64,000 nt of DNA from Shewanella psychrotolerans (GTDB lineage: Bacteria; Pseudomonadota; Gammaproteobacteria; Enterobacterales; Shewanellaceae): contig NZ_CP080419.1 in the NCBI RefSeq assembly GCF_019457595.1, forward strand, positions 2,604,001 through 2,668,000, in the 5' to 3' direction. Positions 9,622-19,715 of the stretch are shown one piece after another (the stretch's first letter is position 1; every line of letters starts with the position of its first letter). A program made the translations under genes and the position numbers. The notes beneath the pieces were generated by a model, which saw only the letters and a program-made list of their open reading frames with translations, ran no database searches and was not told where the DNA came from.

Positions 9622-12009
9622 TTAATCCCTCAACAATGCGTTGAACTCTGACTTGAGTTCAGAAACTACCTTATCAACCATCTCGGCAATCTCTTTTTCT
9701 TCAAGTGTACGAGCGTTATCTTGTAGTGTAAGTGCTATCGCCAGACTCTTTTTACCTGGTTCAACACCTTTACCTTGGTATACATCGAACAAGTTTAAGC
9801 CAACCAACTGATTTTCGCCAACTTTTCTTATCAAATTTACGACACTTCCTGCAGACACTTGCTCATCAACAACAATAGCGATGTCTCTACGGTTTGCTGG
9901 AAACTTAGATACAGCCTGAGCTTGCGGCAAACTTGCATGTAATAAAGCATCTAATTCGAGTTCAAAAACAAATGTTTTTCCGTTCAGTCCAAATGGCTTT
10001 TCAAGGCTAGGATGAACTGCACCGATGACACCAATTACACGATCATTTCTTAATATTTCAGCACATTGCCCTGGATGAAGAGCTGGATGTGTTGCTGATC
10101 TAAAAGTAAATTCTTCGTCAGAAACTGTCAAGCCGATAATTGCTTCTAAGTCACCTTTAAGATCGAAGAAGTCAACGGTTTTTGATTCCATTGTCCAATG
10201 TTCATCATTTTGGTTACCAGAAATCACCGCGCCCAGCATAGGCTGCTGACGTACATTTGATTCGGCAGTTTCATCAGGAACGAAACGCAGACCCGTTTCA
10301 AACAATCTAACACGGTTTTGTTGACGGCTTTGGTTATACCCCACTGCGGTTAACAAGCCTGTGAACATAGACAAACGCATCGCCGACATTTCGACTGATA
10401 TTGGGTTAGGCAAAATCATCGCTGCTTCACTGGGGTGAAGGAGTTCTTGAAGCTTTGGATCAACAAAACTATAAGTTACTGCTTCTTGGAAACCACGAGC
10501 AACCATCATAGCGCGTACACGCTTTAAGCTGATGTCTGACTCTTTATGATCTGGCATACGTAGCGCTGCTACTGGGGCGGTATTTGGAATATTATTGTAT
10601 CCATAAATACGCGCAACTTCTTCGATGAGATCTTCTTCAATCGCCATATCGAAACGGTATGTCGCGGTGATCACATTCCAAGTCTCACCAGCGAACTCAA
10701 CACTAAAGCCTAGGCGCTCTAAAATCTCTGTCACGTCGCTATCACTGATATGGTGACCAAGAACTCTATCGAGCTTGCTACGGCGCAGCTGAATGCTTAC
10801 AGGCTTAGGAAGATGTTCATCTGATTTGGACTCAACAACTGGGCCAGCTTCACCGCCACAGATATCAAGCACAAGACGTGTTGCTCTATCCATCACTTTA
10901 GCTTGCAGCTCAGGATCGACACCGCGTTCAAAACGATGTGATGAGTCCGTATGTAAACCTAATCGACGAGACTTCCCCATAATCGCGAGTGGTGCAAAAA
11001 ACGCACACTCAAGCAGAATGTCTTTAGTATCATCGGTTACGCCTGATGCTTCACCACCAAATACGCCAGCAAGAGCCAACGCTTTTTGTTTATCGGCAAT
11101 AACTAATGTATCGGAGGGCACCGTAATTTCATTACCATCGAGTAAAGTAAGCTTTTCTTCACCATCAGCTAAGCGGATAATAATATCGCCTGCTAAAGTC
11201 GCTAAATCAAACGCATGCATAGGCTGACCAAACTCGATCAACACATAGTTGGTAATGTCTACAATCGGGTCAATTGATCGAATACCACTGCGGCGTAGCT
11301 TCTCTTGCATCCACAAAGGAGACGGTGCTTTAACATTGACGTTCTTTACCACACGACCAAGGTAACGAGGGCATGATGCAGGCGCTTGGTTATCGATAGT
11401 GATGGCATCATCAATCGATGGGGTTACCGCTTCCCAAGTCGGCTCGGTCACCGCTTGACGATTCAACACACCCACTTCACGAGCCAAACCAGCCATGCCT
11501 AAGCAATCTGCACGGTTCGCGGTCAGATCCACATCAATGACGGCATCATTAAGATCAAGGTAGTCACGCACATCGCTGCCAATTGGCGCATCGAGTGGCA
11601 GCTCAATAATGCCATCGCTCTCGATATCAATACCAAGCTCGCCATAAGAACAAAGCATACCAAATGAGGGTTGACCACGAAGTTTAGCCTTCTTGATCTT
11701 AAAATCACCGGGTAATACAGCACCCACCATTGCAACAGCAACTTTGAGGCCTAAACGACAATTTGGCGCGCCGCATACGATATCGATCAATTCGTCTTGA
11801 CCCACATTGATTTTGGTTACGCGTAATTTGTCTGCATCAGGATGCTGACCACATTCAACGACTTCGCCTATGATAACGCCAGAGAATTCACCCGCCACGG
11901 CATCAATACCATCGACCTCTAGGCCAGCCATGGTGATCTGGTGCGAAAGCGCTTCACGAGTTACATCAGGATTAACCCATTCACGAAGCCAAGATTCACT
12001 AAATTTCAT
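9622..12009 (-). CDS. pheT: Phenylalanine-tRNA ligase beta subunit
   Basis: Beta chain of the alpha2-beta2 cytoplasmic enzyme that charges tRNA-Phe. The 795-residue length equals that of E. coli PheT. The N-terminal EMAP-like tRNA-binding domain (about residues 39-150) includes [19 protein letters not shown] and the B3/B4 editing region follows. The C-terminal anticodon-binding fold begins near [15 protein letters not shown]. The gene starts 15 bases after pheS. Confidence 0.98.
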   Translation of the reverse strand: MKFSESWLREWVNPDVTREALSHQITMAGLEVDGIDAVAGEFSGVIIGEVVECGQHPDADKLRVTKINVGQDELIDIVCGAPNCRLGLKVAVAMVGAVLPGDFKIKKAKLRGQPSFGMLCSYGELGIDIESDGIIELPLDAPIGSDVRDYLDLNDAVIDVDLTANRADCLGMAGLAREVGVLNRQAVTEPTWEAVTPSIDDAITIDNQAPASCPRYLGRVVKNVNVKAPSPLWMQEKLRRSGIRSIDPIVDITNYVLIEFGQPMHAFDLATLAGDIIIRLADGEEKLTLLDGNEITVPSDTLVIADKQKALALAGVFGGEASGVTDDTKDILLECAFFAPLAIMGKSRRLGLHTDSSHRFERGVDPELQAKVMDRATRLVLDICGGEAGPVVESKSDEHLPKPVSIQLRRSKLDRVLGHHISDSDVTEILERLGFSVEFAGETWNVITATYRFDMAIEEDLIEEVARIYGYNNIPNTAPVAALRMPDHKESDISLKRVRAMMVARGFQEAVTYSFVDPKLQELLHPSEAAMILPNPISVEMSAMRLSMFTGLLTAVGYNQSRQQNRVRLFETGLRFVPDETAESNVRQQPMLGAVISGNQNDEHWTMESKTVDFFDLKGDLEAIIGLTVSDEEFTFRSATHPALHPGQCAEILRNDRVIGVIGAVHPSLEKPFGLNGKTFVFELELDALLHASLPQAQAVSKFPANRRDIAIVVDEQVSAGSVVNLIRKVGENQLVGLNLFDVYQGKGVEPGKKSLAIALTLQDNARTLEEKEIAEMVDKVVSELKSEFNALLRD

Positions 12010-12024
12010 TTTTTACTCGCTCCG

Positions 12025-13518
<1,494 letters not shown>

Positions 13519-16134
13519 ATGGTAATCGACATCCCAAATAAGGTATTTACACCTGATACTAAATGGAAAAATAGCCTTATTTTTAAATTTACTATCGTCC
13601 AATTTGTGGTTGCAACCTTGATCATCACTTTGAGTATTTGGCTAATTTTTTCGACAGAAAAAAAACACCATATGGATACTCAACTCAGCCTTAGTCAAAA
13701 CTATGGCCAATCGGTTATCGCACAGCTTCAAAATATCTTATCGAAAATAGATGTCATAGCTAATAGTATCGGTATCATTGGCGAAACCTATAAAGACCAA
13801 CCCCAAATTATTGATGAGCTGCTCCCCTCCCTATTAACGGTTGAAAATAAGACTCAACTCATCGCTGGTGGTGGTATCTGGCCCGAACCGCATGCCTTCT
13901 TAATTGATAAACAGTTTCACAGTTTCTTTTGGGCCAGAAATAAAGCAGACAAGTTTACTCGAGTAAACGGATATGACTCTCCAAGTGGCCCAGGATATCA
14001 TCAAGAAAAGTGGTACCAACCAGTAAAATATTTTCAAAATAGTCATACCCATTGGTCTGAAACCTATATCGATCCTTTTACCAAAGAGGTAATGATCACC
14101 GCTTCTGTTCCTATGCGTGCCGAGCACCAATTCATTGGTGTCGCTACTGTAGATGTGTCTCTTGCAGGATTAAACAAGTATTTTAATTTTTCAGATCAAA
14201 ATCCATTATCTAAGGGATATATTTTAGCACTAGATGGATACAATAATTTACTGTCAGCCCCATTCGATCAACTAAGCGAAAAATCACAAAATCCGTCACT
14301 ATTGGGACAACCATTACATCAACTTATCGCGCTTTATCCTGAGTTGGCCAAAATTGAAGACGCAGTAAATTTACTCGATCAACAGTTCTATGAACAATCG
14401 ATACAATATCCCGCCTATCAAACAGCACAACTACAAGCATTGCTCGACAATACGCCAAAGGATAAACGTCAGCGACTCTCGGCATTAATTAATTCGGCTC
14501 TGCAACCTAAGCCATTTAAAGCCAATACCGTCACCTTAGAATTAGCGTCGAGCCCACTATTCGATGAACCCGTATTAGTGTCCATTCTCACCATGGCACA
14601 GACACAATGGAAAATAATCTTAGTCACACCACTTTCAAGCCTATCTCAACAAGCTAATGCCATCGCCATAAAACTGGGTGCCTTTCTATTATTAGCTCAA
14701 CTACTCGCGCTAATCATCTTGTTTGTATTTCAACACAAGCTGTTTATTATACCGATTTTTAAAGTCGTTTCGGCACTTCAAAGTGGCAACTTAGGGCAGC
14801 TAGAACTAGATGCCAATAAACGTCATGATGAACTTGGACAGTTATCAAAAGCCTTTATCGCTAGAAGTAACCAACTCGAGATCGCTTATGCAAGTCTTGA
14901 CGCCAGCAACTTAGCACTAGAGCAGCAACTCGCAATGCAGCGTATAGCGCAAACAGAACTAGAAACCAAAAAGGAACTAATTAATTCACTATTGAATGCG
15001 TCACAAAACGTGATATGCATTAAAGATACTGATGGTCGATACACGTTAGTTAATGATAAATTTTGTGAAATATTAGGCGTCGAGCGCAATAAAATCCTCG
15101 GCACAAGAGACGTCGATATCTACCCAGAGAATATTGCTCAAGTTATTACGAGTCATGATGCCATCATCAAAGCCACCGATAATGCACAAAGTTTCGAACA
15201 ACCTATGCCTACCATTTATGGTGAGCGTGTTTTCTTAATCACTAAATATCCCATAAAAGATACCGAAGGTAATCTTATCGCATTGGGCGCGATGGCAATG
15301 GATATCAATAGCTTAAAGGAAAAACTATCAGAACAAGAACAAACGATTATATCGCTATCGACCAAGGTGACATCATTACAACAAGCTATTGAGCAGCACC
15401 GTGAACATGCTAAAGCCGTTTTGATTGAGCAAAAAAATAGTAAAACAGATCCCGATAAAATCGGACCGACGGAAGTAACATATCAAAAACTAATGCTACA
15501 AATGATAACTGAATTAAATCGACAGCAGTTAACAGCATTAGAACAGCTAGTGGTCATAGCCGCCAAAGTTGAATACTTAAATGAAAGTCACCCACATTCA
15601 GCTGTGTTAATGGAAAAGCTAACGGAGCAAATAGACATATTGCGCCACACCAAGCCTTTACTGGCGGTAGAGCAGCAGAGCAAATCAATTATGCTCGAGC
15701 CATTTCTACAAGATATCTTTGCCACATTAGCACCGAAATTGAGTAGTAAAAAAATAAATTGGACAATTAGCTGTACGCCCCAGCTATCAATAGCAATGCC
15801 TGCATGGCATCTATTTACCCTATGCTATCAATTGATCAACAACACCATTTTCCATGCTTTTCCTGATGATCTTGTTACCGATAAAACAAAACAACTTCAA
15901 GTAAGCGCTAACGTTTTTAATGGCGTACTTAAGATTACATTTAGAGATACCGGTGTTGGCATCACATCAACCAGTTTAGACAATATAAAATTGCAGCTAA
16001 ATGACCTAAACCGTCATGGTACTTTAGTTGATATTCATCACTGGCTGCTTTCTCATTATGATGGTTGCTTGTCGATAACATCGGTTGCAACAGAGTTCAC
16101 CGAAATAGAATGTCAGCTAAAACTTCCACACTGA
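13519..16134 (+). CDS. Membrane sensor: Cache, HAMP-like, PAS, degenerate histidine-kinase module
   Basis: An 871-residue signalling protein. A membrane helix at about residues 23-45 is followed by a long extracytoplasmic region (about 46-380) with dCache-like features (GGGIWPEPHAF, WSETYIDPFTKEVMITASVP, GVATVDVSL). A second helix at about 387-405 leads to a HAMP-like linker. A PAS domain (about 482-597, IKDTDGRYTLVNDKFCEILG) follows, then a coiled coil and a C-terminal HATPase-like fold with an N box (LINNTIFHAF, about 771) and a G1 box (RDTGVGI, about 808). The dimerisation segment has no H-E/D box, and the expected glycine-rich G2 box is replaced by HGTLVDIHHWL, so phosphotransfer is doubtful. 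No response regulator is adjacent. AAGGAAA precedes the start. Domain assignments rest on reading, not on a profile search. Confidence 0.75.
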   Translation: MVIDIPNKVFTPDTKWKNSLIFKFTIVQFVVATLIITLSIWLIFSTEKKHHMDTQLSLSQNYGQSVIAQLQNILSKIDVIANSIGIIGETYKDQPQIIDELLPSLLTVENKTQLIAGGGIWPEPHAFLIDKQFHSFFWARNKADKFTRVNGYDSPSGPGYHQEKWYQPVKYFQNSHTHWSETYIDPFTKEVMITASVPMRAEHQFIGVATVDVSLAGLNKYFNFSDQNPLSKGYILALDGYNNLLSAPFDQLSEKSQNPSLLGQPLHQLIALYPELAKIEDAVNLLDQQFYEQSIQYPAYQTAQLQALLDNTPKDKRQRLSALINSALQPKPFKANTVTLELASSPLFDEPVLVSILTMAQTQWKIILVTPLSSLSQQANAIAIKLGAFLLLAQLLALIILFVFQHKLFIIPIFKVVSALQSGNLGQLELDANKRHDELGQLSKAFIARSNQLEIAYASLDASNLALEQQLAMQRIAQTELETKKELINSLLNASQNVICIKDTDGRYTLVNDKFCEILGVERNKILGTRDVDIYPENIAQVITSHDAIIKATDNAQSFEQPMPTIYGERVFLITKYPIKDTEGNLIALGAMAMDINSLKEKLSEQEQTIISLSTKVTSLQQAIEQHREHAKAVLIEQKNSKTDPDKIGPTEVTYQKLMLQMITELNRQQLTALEQLVVIAAKVEYLNESHPHSAVLMEKLTEQIDILRHTKPLLAVEQQSKSIMLEPFLQDIFATLAPKLSSKKINWTISCTPQLSIAMPAWHLFTLCYQLINNTIFHAFPDDLVTDKTKQLQVSANVFNGVLKITFRDTGVGITSTSLDNIKLQLNDLNRHGTLVDIHHWLLSHYDGCLSITSVATEFTEIECQLKLPH

Positions 16135-16205
16135 TTTTTCCACACAAAATAGCGTTCAGCGTTAGTCAATTTAATGTGGAGGAATAATCCTAACAGGTCA
16201 GTCCC

Positions 16206-17075
16206 TTACATAGAGACATCCACGAGATAATGCCCCTGTAACCAATTGCGACCAATCAGGAATTTATTGGTCATTTTGGAACGATCACGCAAATTAACTT
16301 TAACCTTATATTCTAATCCTGGCTCTCCCACATTCAGCTCAACCATATAACGTACCTCGCTTCCTTGAGCATTTCTGATAAGAGAAGTTTCTACGATACG
16401 GGCATGAACGCGATGAGATTCGCCTTTCTCATTCTCAGTAGTAAAATAGAGCATCTTACCAACATTGAGCTCCATCTCTTCTACTCCACCTTCAATCTTT
16501 AAGTCGACGGCATGAAGTGAGTTTTCAACAGCCCCACTATCGATACGAGTTTCAAAAATCAATCCCGTTTCAACAATACTAATAGGCGCTACAGGCCCTA
16601 TAATACGCTTCTCTGCAACATCAACGATATACCTATCCTTTAACCAATTTCGTCCGATCAGTAACTTATAGTCCATATGTTCACGATCTCTAAGGTTGAC
16701 ATTAACCTTACGGCTCTTACCATCAAAACGCACATTTAGGGCAACCATATAGCGAGTTTCTCTACCTTGAGAGTTACTGACCGTCGAGGTCTTAACTATT
16801 TTTGCACTGAGTCGTTTCTGTTCGCCTTTCGCATTTTTTGTCGTAAACCATATGGTTTTACCCACATTATCTTTCATCTTTTTAGCACTGCCGCCTTCAA
16901 TGTCTATATCAAAGGCATTTAGTGAGGTGTTGGCCGCGCCAGTATCTATACGCGCTTCATAGCTTAGCCCAGCTTCTTCGACAGACATGACAGCGGTTGG
17001 CCCAATAATCTCTTTCTCCGCAGCTGTGGCTGATATAGATAAAAGTATTGAACATAAAAATAATCTCTTAAGCAT
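16206..17075 (-). CDS. Secreted protein with two tandem retropepsin-like (RimB/DUF785-type) domains
   Basis: The 289-residue product has a signal peptide (cleavage predicted after SATAA, residue 19) and two homologous halves offset by about 135 residues. Half 1 is about residues 20-153 and half 2 about 155-289. Each half carries, in order, IIGPxA, the aspartic-protease-like RID(T/S)GA (Asp44 and Asp179), SL(N/H)A, EGG, VNLRDR and LIGRNWL. These are hallmarks of the family annotated as putative ATP-dependent zinc protease (PF05618), which has a retropepsin-like fold and is usually single-domain. Two motifs in one chain could form an intramolecular pepsin-like active site. That is inference; no substrate is known. 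It is the last of a run of small minus-strand genes. Confidence 0.8.
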   Translation of the reverse strand: MLKRLFLCSILLSISATAAEKEIIGPTAVMSVEEAGLSYEARIDTGAANTSLNAFDIDIEGGSAKKMKDNVGKTIWFTTKNAKGEQKRLSAKIVKTSTVSNSQGRETRYMVALNVRFDGKSRKVNVNLRDREHMDYKLLIGRNWLKDRYIVDVAEKRIIGPVAPISIVETGLIFETRIDSGAVENSLHAVDLKIEGGVEEMELNVGKMLYFTTENEKGESHRVHARIVETSLIRNAQGSEVRYMVELNVGEPGLEYKVKVNLRDRSKMTNKFLIGRNWLQGHYLVDVSM

Positions 17076-17096
17076 CTTGAACCCTTAAACCTTATA

Positions 17097-17123
17097 AAAC
17101 AAAAAGCCGACATCTATGCCGGC
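17097..17123 (-). terminator. Terminator after the SpoIIAA-like gene
   Basis: On the minus strand GCCGGCAT and ATGTCGGC (17106-17123, one G-U pair) form a tight hairpin, followed by TTTTTGTTTT. It lies 23 bases after the stop of the 17146-17520 gene and separates it from the downstream retropepsin-like gene. Confidence 0.8.
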
Positions 17124-17145
17124 AATTTTCAAATCAATATACTCG

Positions 17146-17520
17146 CTAAACGGATTCGACTTGCATCAACCAATCTTGTGCTAATTGCAGATCTTGTCGA
17201 GAAAAAACATTGACCGGACAAGGCACCATACAGGCAATAACTTTAGCCATACTCGTCAACCAGTCATTATCTGTGATAATGGCAATTCTTGAAAAATCCG
17301 TCAAATGAAAAAAGCCTAACTTTGCATCATCCCAAAGAGTCTCGACCGAAATACCTTCAAACTGTTCGCCAAATTCATACCATAGCTTAATAGTTGCATG
17401 ATCTTTTAATTTGGACTCGATCGCAGGAACTAATAGCTGATCATAGTCGTCACTAGTGAGCACCCCATGAGCACGAATGGCAACAACATCATGACTAAAC
17501 CCATTAAGTAACTCAATCAT
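17146..17520 (-). CDS. SpoIIAA-like STAS-fold protein
   Basis: A 124-residue cytoplasmic protein resembling the SpoIIAA-like/DUF3478 family (PF11964): beta-start MIELLNGFSHDVVAIRAHGV, then LTSDDYDQLLVPAIES, then WYEFGEQFEGIS, then DFSRIAIITDNDW, then a C-terminal amphipathic helix. These proteins have a STAS/CRAL-TRIO-like alpha-beta fold, and their ligands are generally unknown. A GAAGCGGAT run is just upstream of the ATG. It ends at its own terminator. No function is proposed. Confidence 0.7.
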   Translation of the reverse strand: MIELLNGFSHDVVAIRAHGVLTSDDYDQLLVPAIESKLKDHATIKLWYEFGEQFEGISVETLWDDAKLGFFHLTDFSRIAIITDNDWLTSMAKVIACMVPCPVNVFSRQDLQLAQDWLMQVESV

Positions 17521-17549
17521 AATCCGCTTCCTACTACTGTAATTTTAAT

Positions 17550-17837
17550 TTAATAAACGAAATGATAAACAAAGAGACCAAATAAGACTCCAATGCATAC
17601 ACAGTGAGTAAAATGCCCCGCGACATCTGGCCCTAATTTAACATAACGGTAATGTCTTGCAAATTGGACGCCAAGCCACACTAAAATAAAAGGGACAAAT
17701 GGAAGCGAAATAACGAACGGAATAAAACCCCAACCCAACTCAAATGCATTTGCACTAAACTGCTGAAATGCAGCCCAAAACACCACCAATATCGCGTAGA
17801 TAACAAAATGCTGCTTATTGGTTGAGCGAGAAAACAT
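17550..17837 (-). CDS. Small integral membrane protein, unknown function
   Basis: A 95-residue hydrophobic protein with about three predicted membrane segments (roughly residues 11-28, 38-60 and 73-94) and a conserved-looking loop HYRYVKLGPDVAGHFTH between the second and third. No family was recognised. It lies 29 bases upstream of the SpoIIAA-like gene on the same strand and may be co-transcribed with it. Confidence 0.6.
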   Translation of the reverse strand: MFSRSTNKQHFVIYAILVVFWAAFQQFSANAFELGWGFIPFVISLPFVPFILVWLGVQFARHYRYVKLGPDVAGHFTHCVCIGVLFGLFVYHFVY

Positions 17838-17938
17838 GCATTAAACTCCAATCACAAACCTAGCCTAACTTTAGGCAGATTGGAGATCTTTAACAAGAAT
17901 ACAGTTGTAAATATCTGTTACTGATACAAATAATCGTA

Positions 17939-18286
17939 TTACTGCATTTTGGCAATCTCTTGATCAAATAGATTTTTGATCAAACCAGAAAATTCGGTGA
18001 TAAAAATGGTTTGTTCAGTTGTCGCTTTATGATTCGCCACACCAGCTAAAATCTCCTCGAGATCATAGACAATGGCATCGACCTCACGAATGACGATATT
18101 ACGTTCGGCGAACGACAAGGTCGGATTTTGGCCACAAACCATAATGATCTGCGCGGCTAATTGCTCTTCAAACAATTCCATAACAGTATCGCCGCTATCG
18201 ACCATATTTTCAGACGATTCGAATAGCCCGAGATGCTCTGTAAGATATTGTATTAAATGTATATAGCCTTCTTTATCTGTAACCAT
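17939..18286 (-). CDS. Conserved hypothetical protein
   Basis: An acidic, all-helical protein of 115 residues beginning MVTDKEGYIHLIQYL. The ATG at 18286 is preferred over an in-frame TTG at 18301. TTAGGG lies about 9 bases before the ATG, and a perfect TATAAT box on the minus strand (about 18303-18308) would start transcription at or beyond the TTG. It has no signal peptide, membrane segment or recognised motif. Confidence 0.6.
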   Translation of the reverse strand: MVTDKEGYIHLIQYLTEHLGLFESSENMVDSGDTVMELFEEQLAAQIIMVCGQNPTLSFAERNIVIREVDAIVYDLEEILAGVANHKATTEQTIFITEFSGLIKNLFDQEIAKMQ

Positions 18287-18400
18287 TATTTGCCCTAACA
18301 AGCATTATACGTAAACCATGATTGTAGCCATGTTCACTCTATGTCATGAACATCATTATGAAACAAATTAAGTGGTTAGTCTTGTTGTTAGTGCACGTTT

Positions 18401-18976
18401 TTAACGTCTAAGCGTTAACACAAACGAAACAGGAACAGCCTGACTTATTGCACTCAACCCAGCCAGTTCTCGCAGCTTATCGACACCTGATGCTAAATCA
18501 AAATCAGCTGCGTTGACGATAATTGGAGACTCACTCATCACCAACATTTTATCCTGAGCCAACTTAGCAACACGCACATTGACTAATATTGACTTTTTTT
18601 CACCATGTAAGACCAAAATCGCATCAAGCGATAAAGATCGCATCTCCCCAATAGATAACTTTTCAATAGTATTTATATCGACCTTAGCCATTAAATCTAC
18701 TGAAGGATATTGGGCTGTTTCAAATAAAACCTCTTTCATTCTAATGTCACGGATCTCAACATTGGTCCAAACACTAGAGAGTGGTATTGAAAGACTAAAG
18801 TCACCACTTGAATCTAGTATGCCAGAGACTTGAGTAAACTTGTGCACCTCGGCAACATCACCCTTTTTCACTGAGATAAAATTAACAACGGAATCTTGGC
18901 TATTGACTTGCCAATTATCCGCCAATGCCATTGCACTAAATAAACTGATTCCTAAACCGAATAACACTGCTTTCAT
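18401..18976 (-). CDS. YceI-family periplasmic protein
   Basis: A 191-residue protein with a signal peptide (cleavage near ALA-DNW, residue 19) followed by the YceI lipocalin-like beta-barrel pattern: WQVNSQDSVVNFISVKKGDVAEVH, SGDFSLSIPLSSVWTNVEIRDIRMKEVLFET, and C-terminal beta strands. YceI proteins bind isoprenoid lipids, and some respond to stress or high pH. The particular ligand cannot be read here. AGGGAGAATT upstream is a good ribosome binding site. Confidence 0.85.
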   Translation of the reverse strand: MKAVLFGLGISLFSAMALADNWQVNSQDSVVNFISVKKGDVAEVHKFTQVSGILDSSGDFSLSIPLSSVWTNVEIRDIRMKEVLFETAQYPSVDLMAKVDINTIEKLSIGEMRSLSLDAILVLHGEKKSILVNVRVAKLAQDKMLVMSESPIIVNAADFDLASGVDKLRELAGLSAISQAVPVSFVLTLRR

Positions 18977-19225
18977 CTTAATTCTCCCTATCGCTAATGA
19001 TTGATTCCATTTACCAAATAAAATAGCCAGCCTGCTTTATCTGCAACAACGTCTCGTTATCTATATTAGCCTAATATTCATCACTTTGGACGATTATACC
19101 CATTGAATTAAGTCTATCGTCATTTTAGAACGGCTCAAGCTCATCAATCCAAGAGATAATACTTTAAAAGCTCAGTTCCACTTCATCAACTCTTCGACAC
19201 TAAGCCATTAACCAACAACTAATTA
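18977..19225. other. Intergenic, nothing recognised
   Basis: About 250 bases between the YceI-like gene and the repeat element at 19226. It holds the promoter of the YceI-like gene on the minus strand, but I could not single out hexamers. No open frame of note. Confidence 0.5.
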
Positions 19226-19641
19226 ATACCAATCAGTATAAAGATGTGATCGCTCAGCAAGCATTTAACACTTATGAGGCAAGGTCTTTAATTGCTCCTC
19301 GGCTCTACGGCTCCATGCGTTACCCTAGCTCCTATATCCATCTCGTCGTGCATTAAAGACATCCACAGCTTCTGACCTCTAGGGATGAAGGGAATGTCTT
19401 AAGTATGTTGACAACATACAAGACCTTGTTGTTTTTAACGAGTGAAGAGCATAGTTAAACTAGGGACAAACTCGTTAACACGGCATCAAAAGTGCTAGAA
19501 CTCGTTTGTTAGGCGTATTTTTTACCTTGCGACTTCGCATTGAATAGCCTCACAAGGAACAAGCATTCCATCATCTATTCGCCTTGAATGCGTTGCCAAA
19601 AAACACGCTGAGTAGAGCCACTTTCTTATACTGATTGGTAT
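19226..19641. mobile_element. MITE-like element, copy 1 (intact ends)
   Basis: A 416-base non-coding element bounded by perfect 16-bp terminal inverted repeats: ATACCAATCAGTATAA at 19226-19241 and its exact reverse complement at 19626-19641. The repeats extend imperfectly inward to a shared GTG...CTCAGC. Three internal inverted repeats are visible: GTCTTTAAT (19284-19292) with ATTAAAGAC (19352-19360); GTCTTAAGTATGTTG (19396-19410) with CAACATACAAGAC (19412-19424); and AACGAGT (19437-19443) with ACTCGTT (19470-19476). Related copies lie near 28402 and 44739. No transposase is encoded, so this is best described as a MITE or structured dispersed repeat. Confidence 0.8.
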
Positions 19642-19676
19642 AACATCTCCGCTTTTTCTGTGATAACACAAACAAT

Positions 19677-19713
19677 AAAAAAGGCCCTAACTGAGTGAGT
19701 TAGGGCCTTTTTT
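19677..19713 (-). terminator. topA terminator
   Basis: A 16-bp perfect stem (19677-19692 with 19698-19713) with a 5-base loop, A/T runs on both sides, immediately after the topA stop. It can work in both directions; topA is the only gene running into it. Confidence 0.95.
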
Positions 19714-19715
19714 GA

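Noticed and set aside
10793..11227. A plus-strand frame of 144 codons inside pheT
   Set aside because: Antisense shadow of a highly conserved synthetase; low-complexity, Ser/Pro-rich product.
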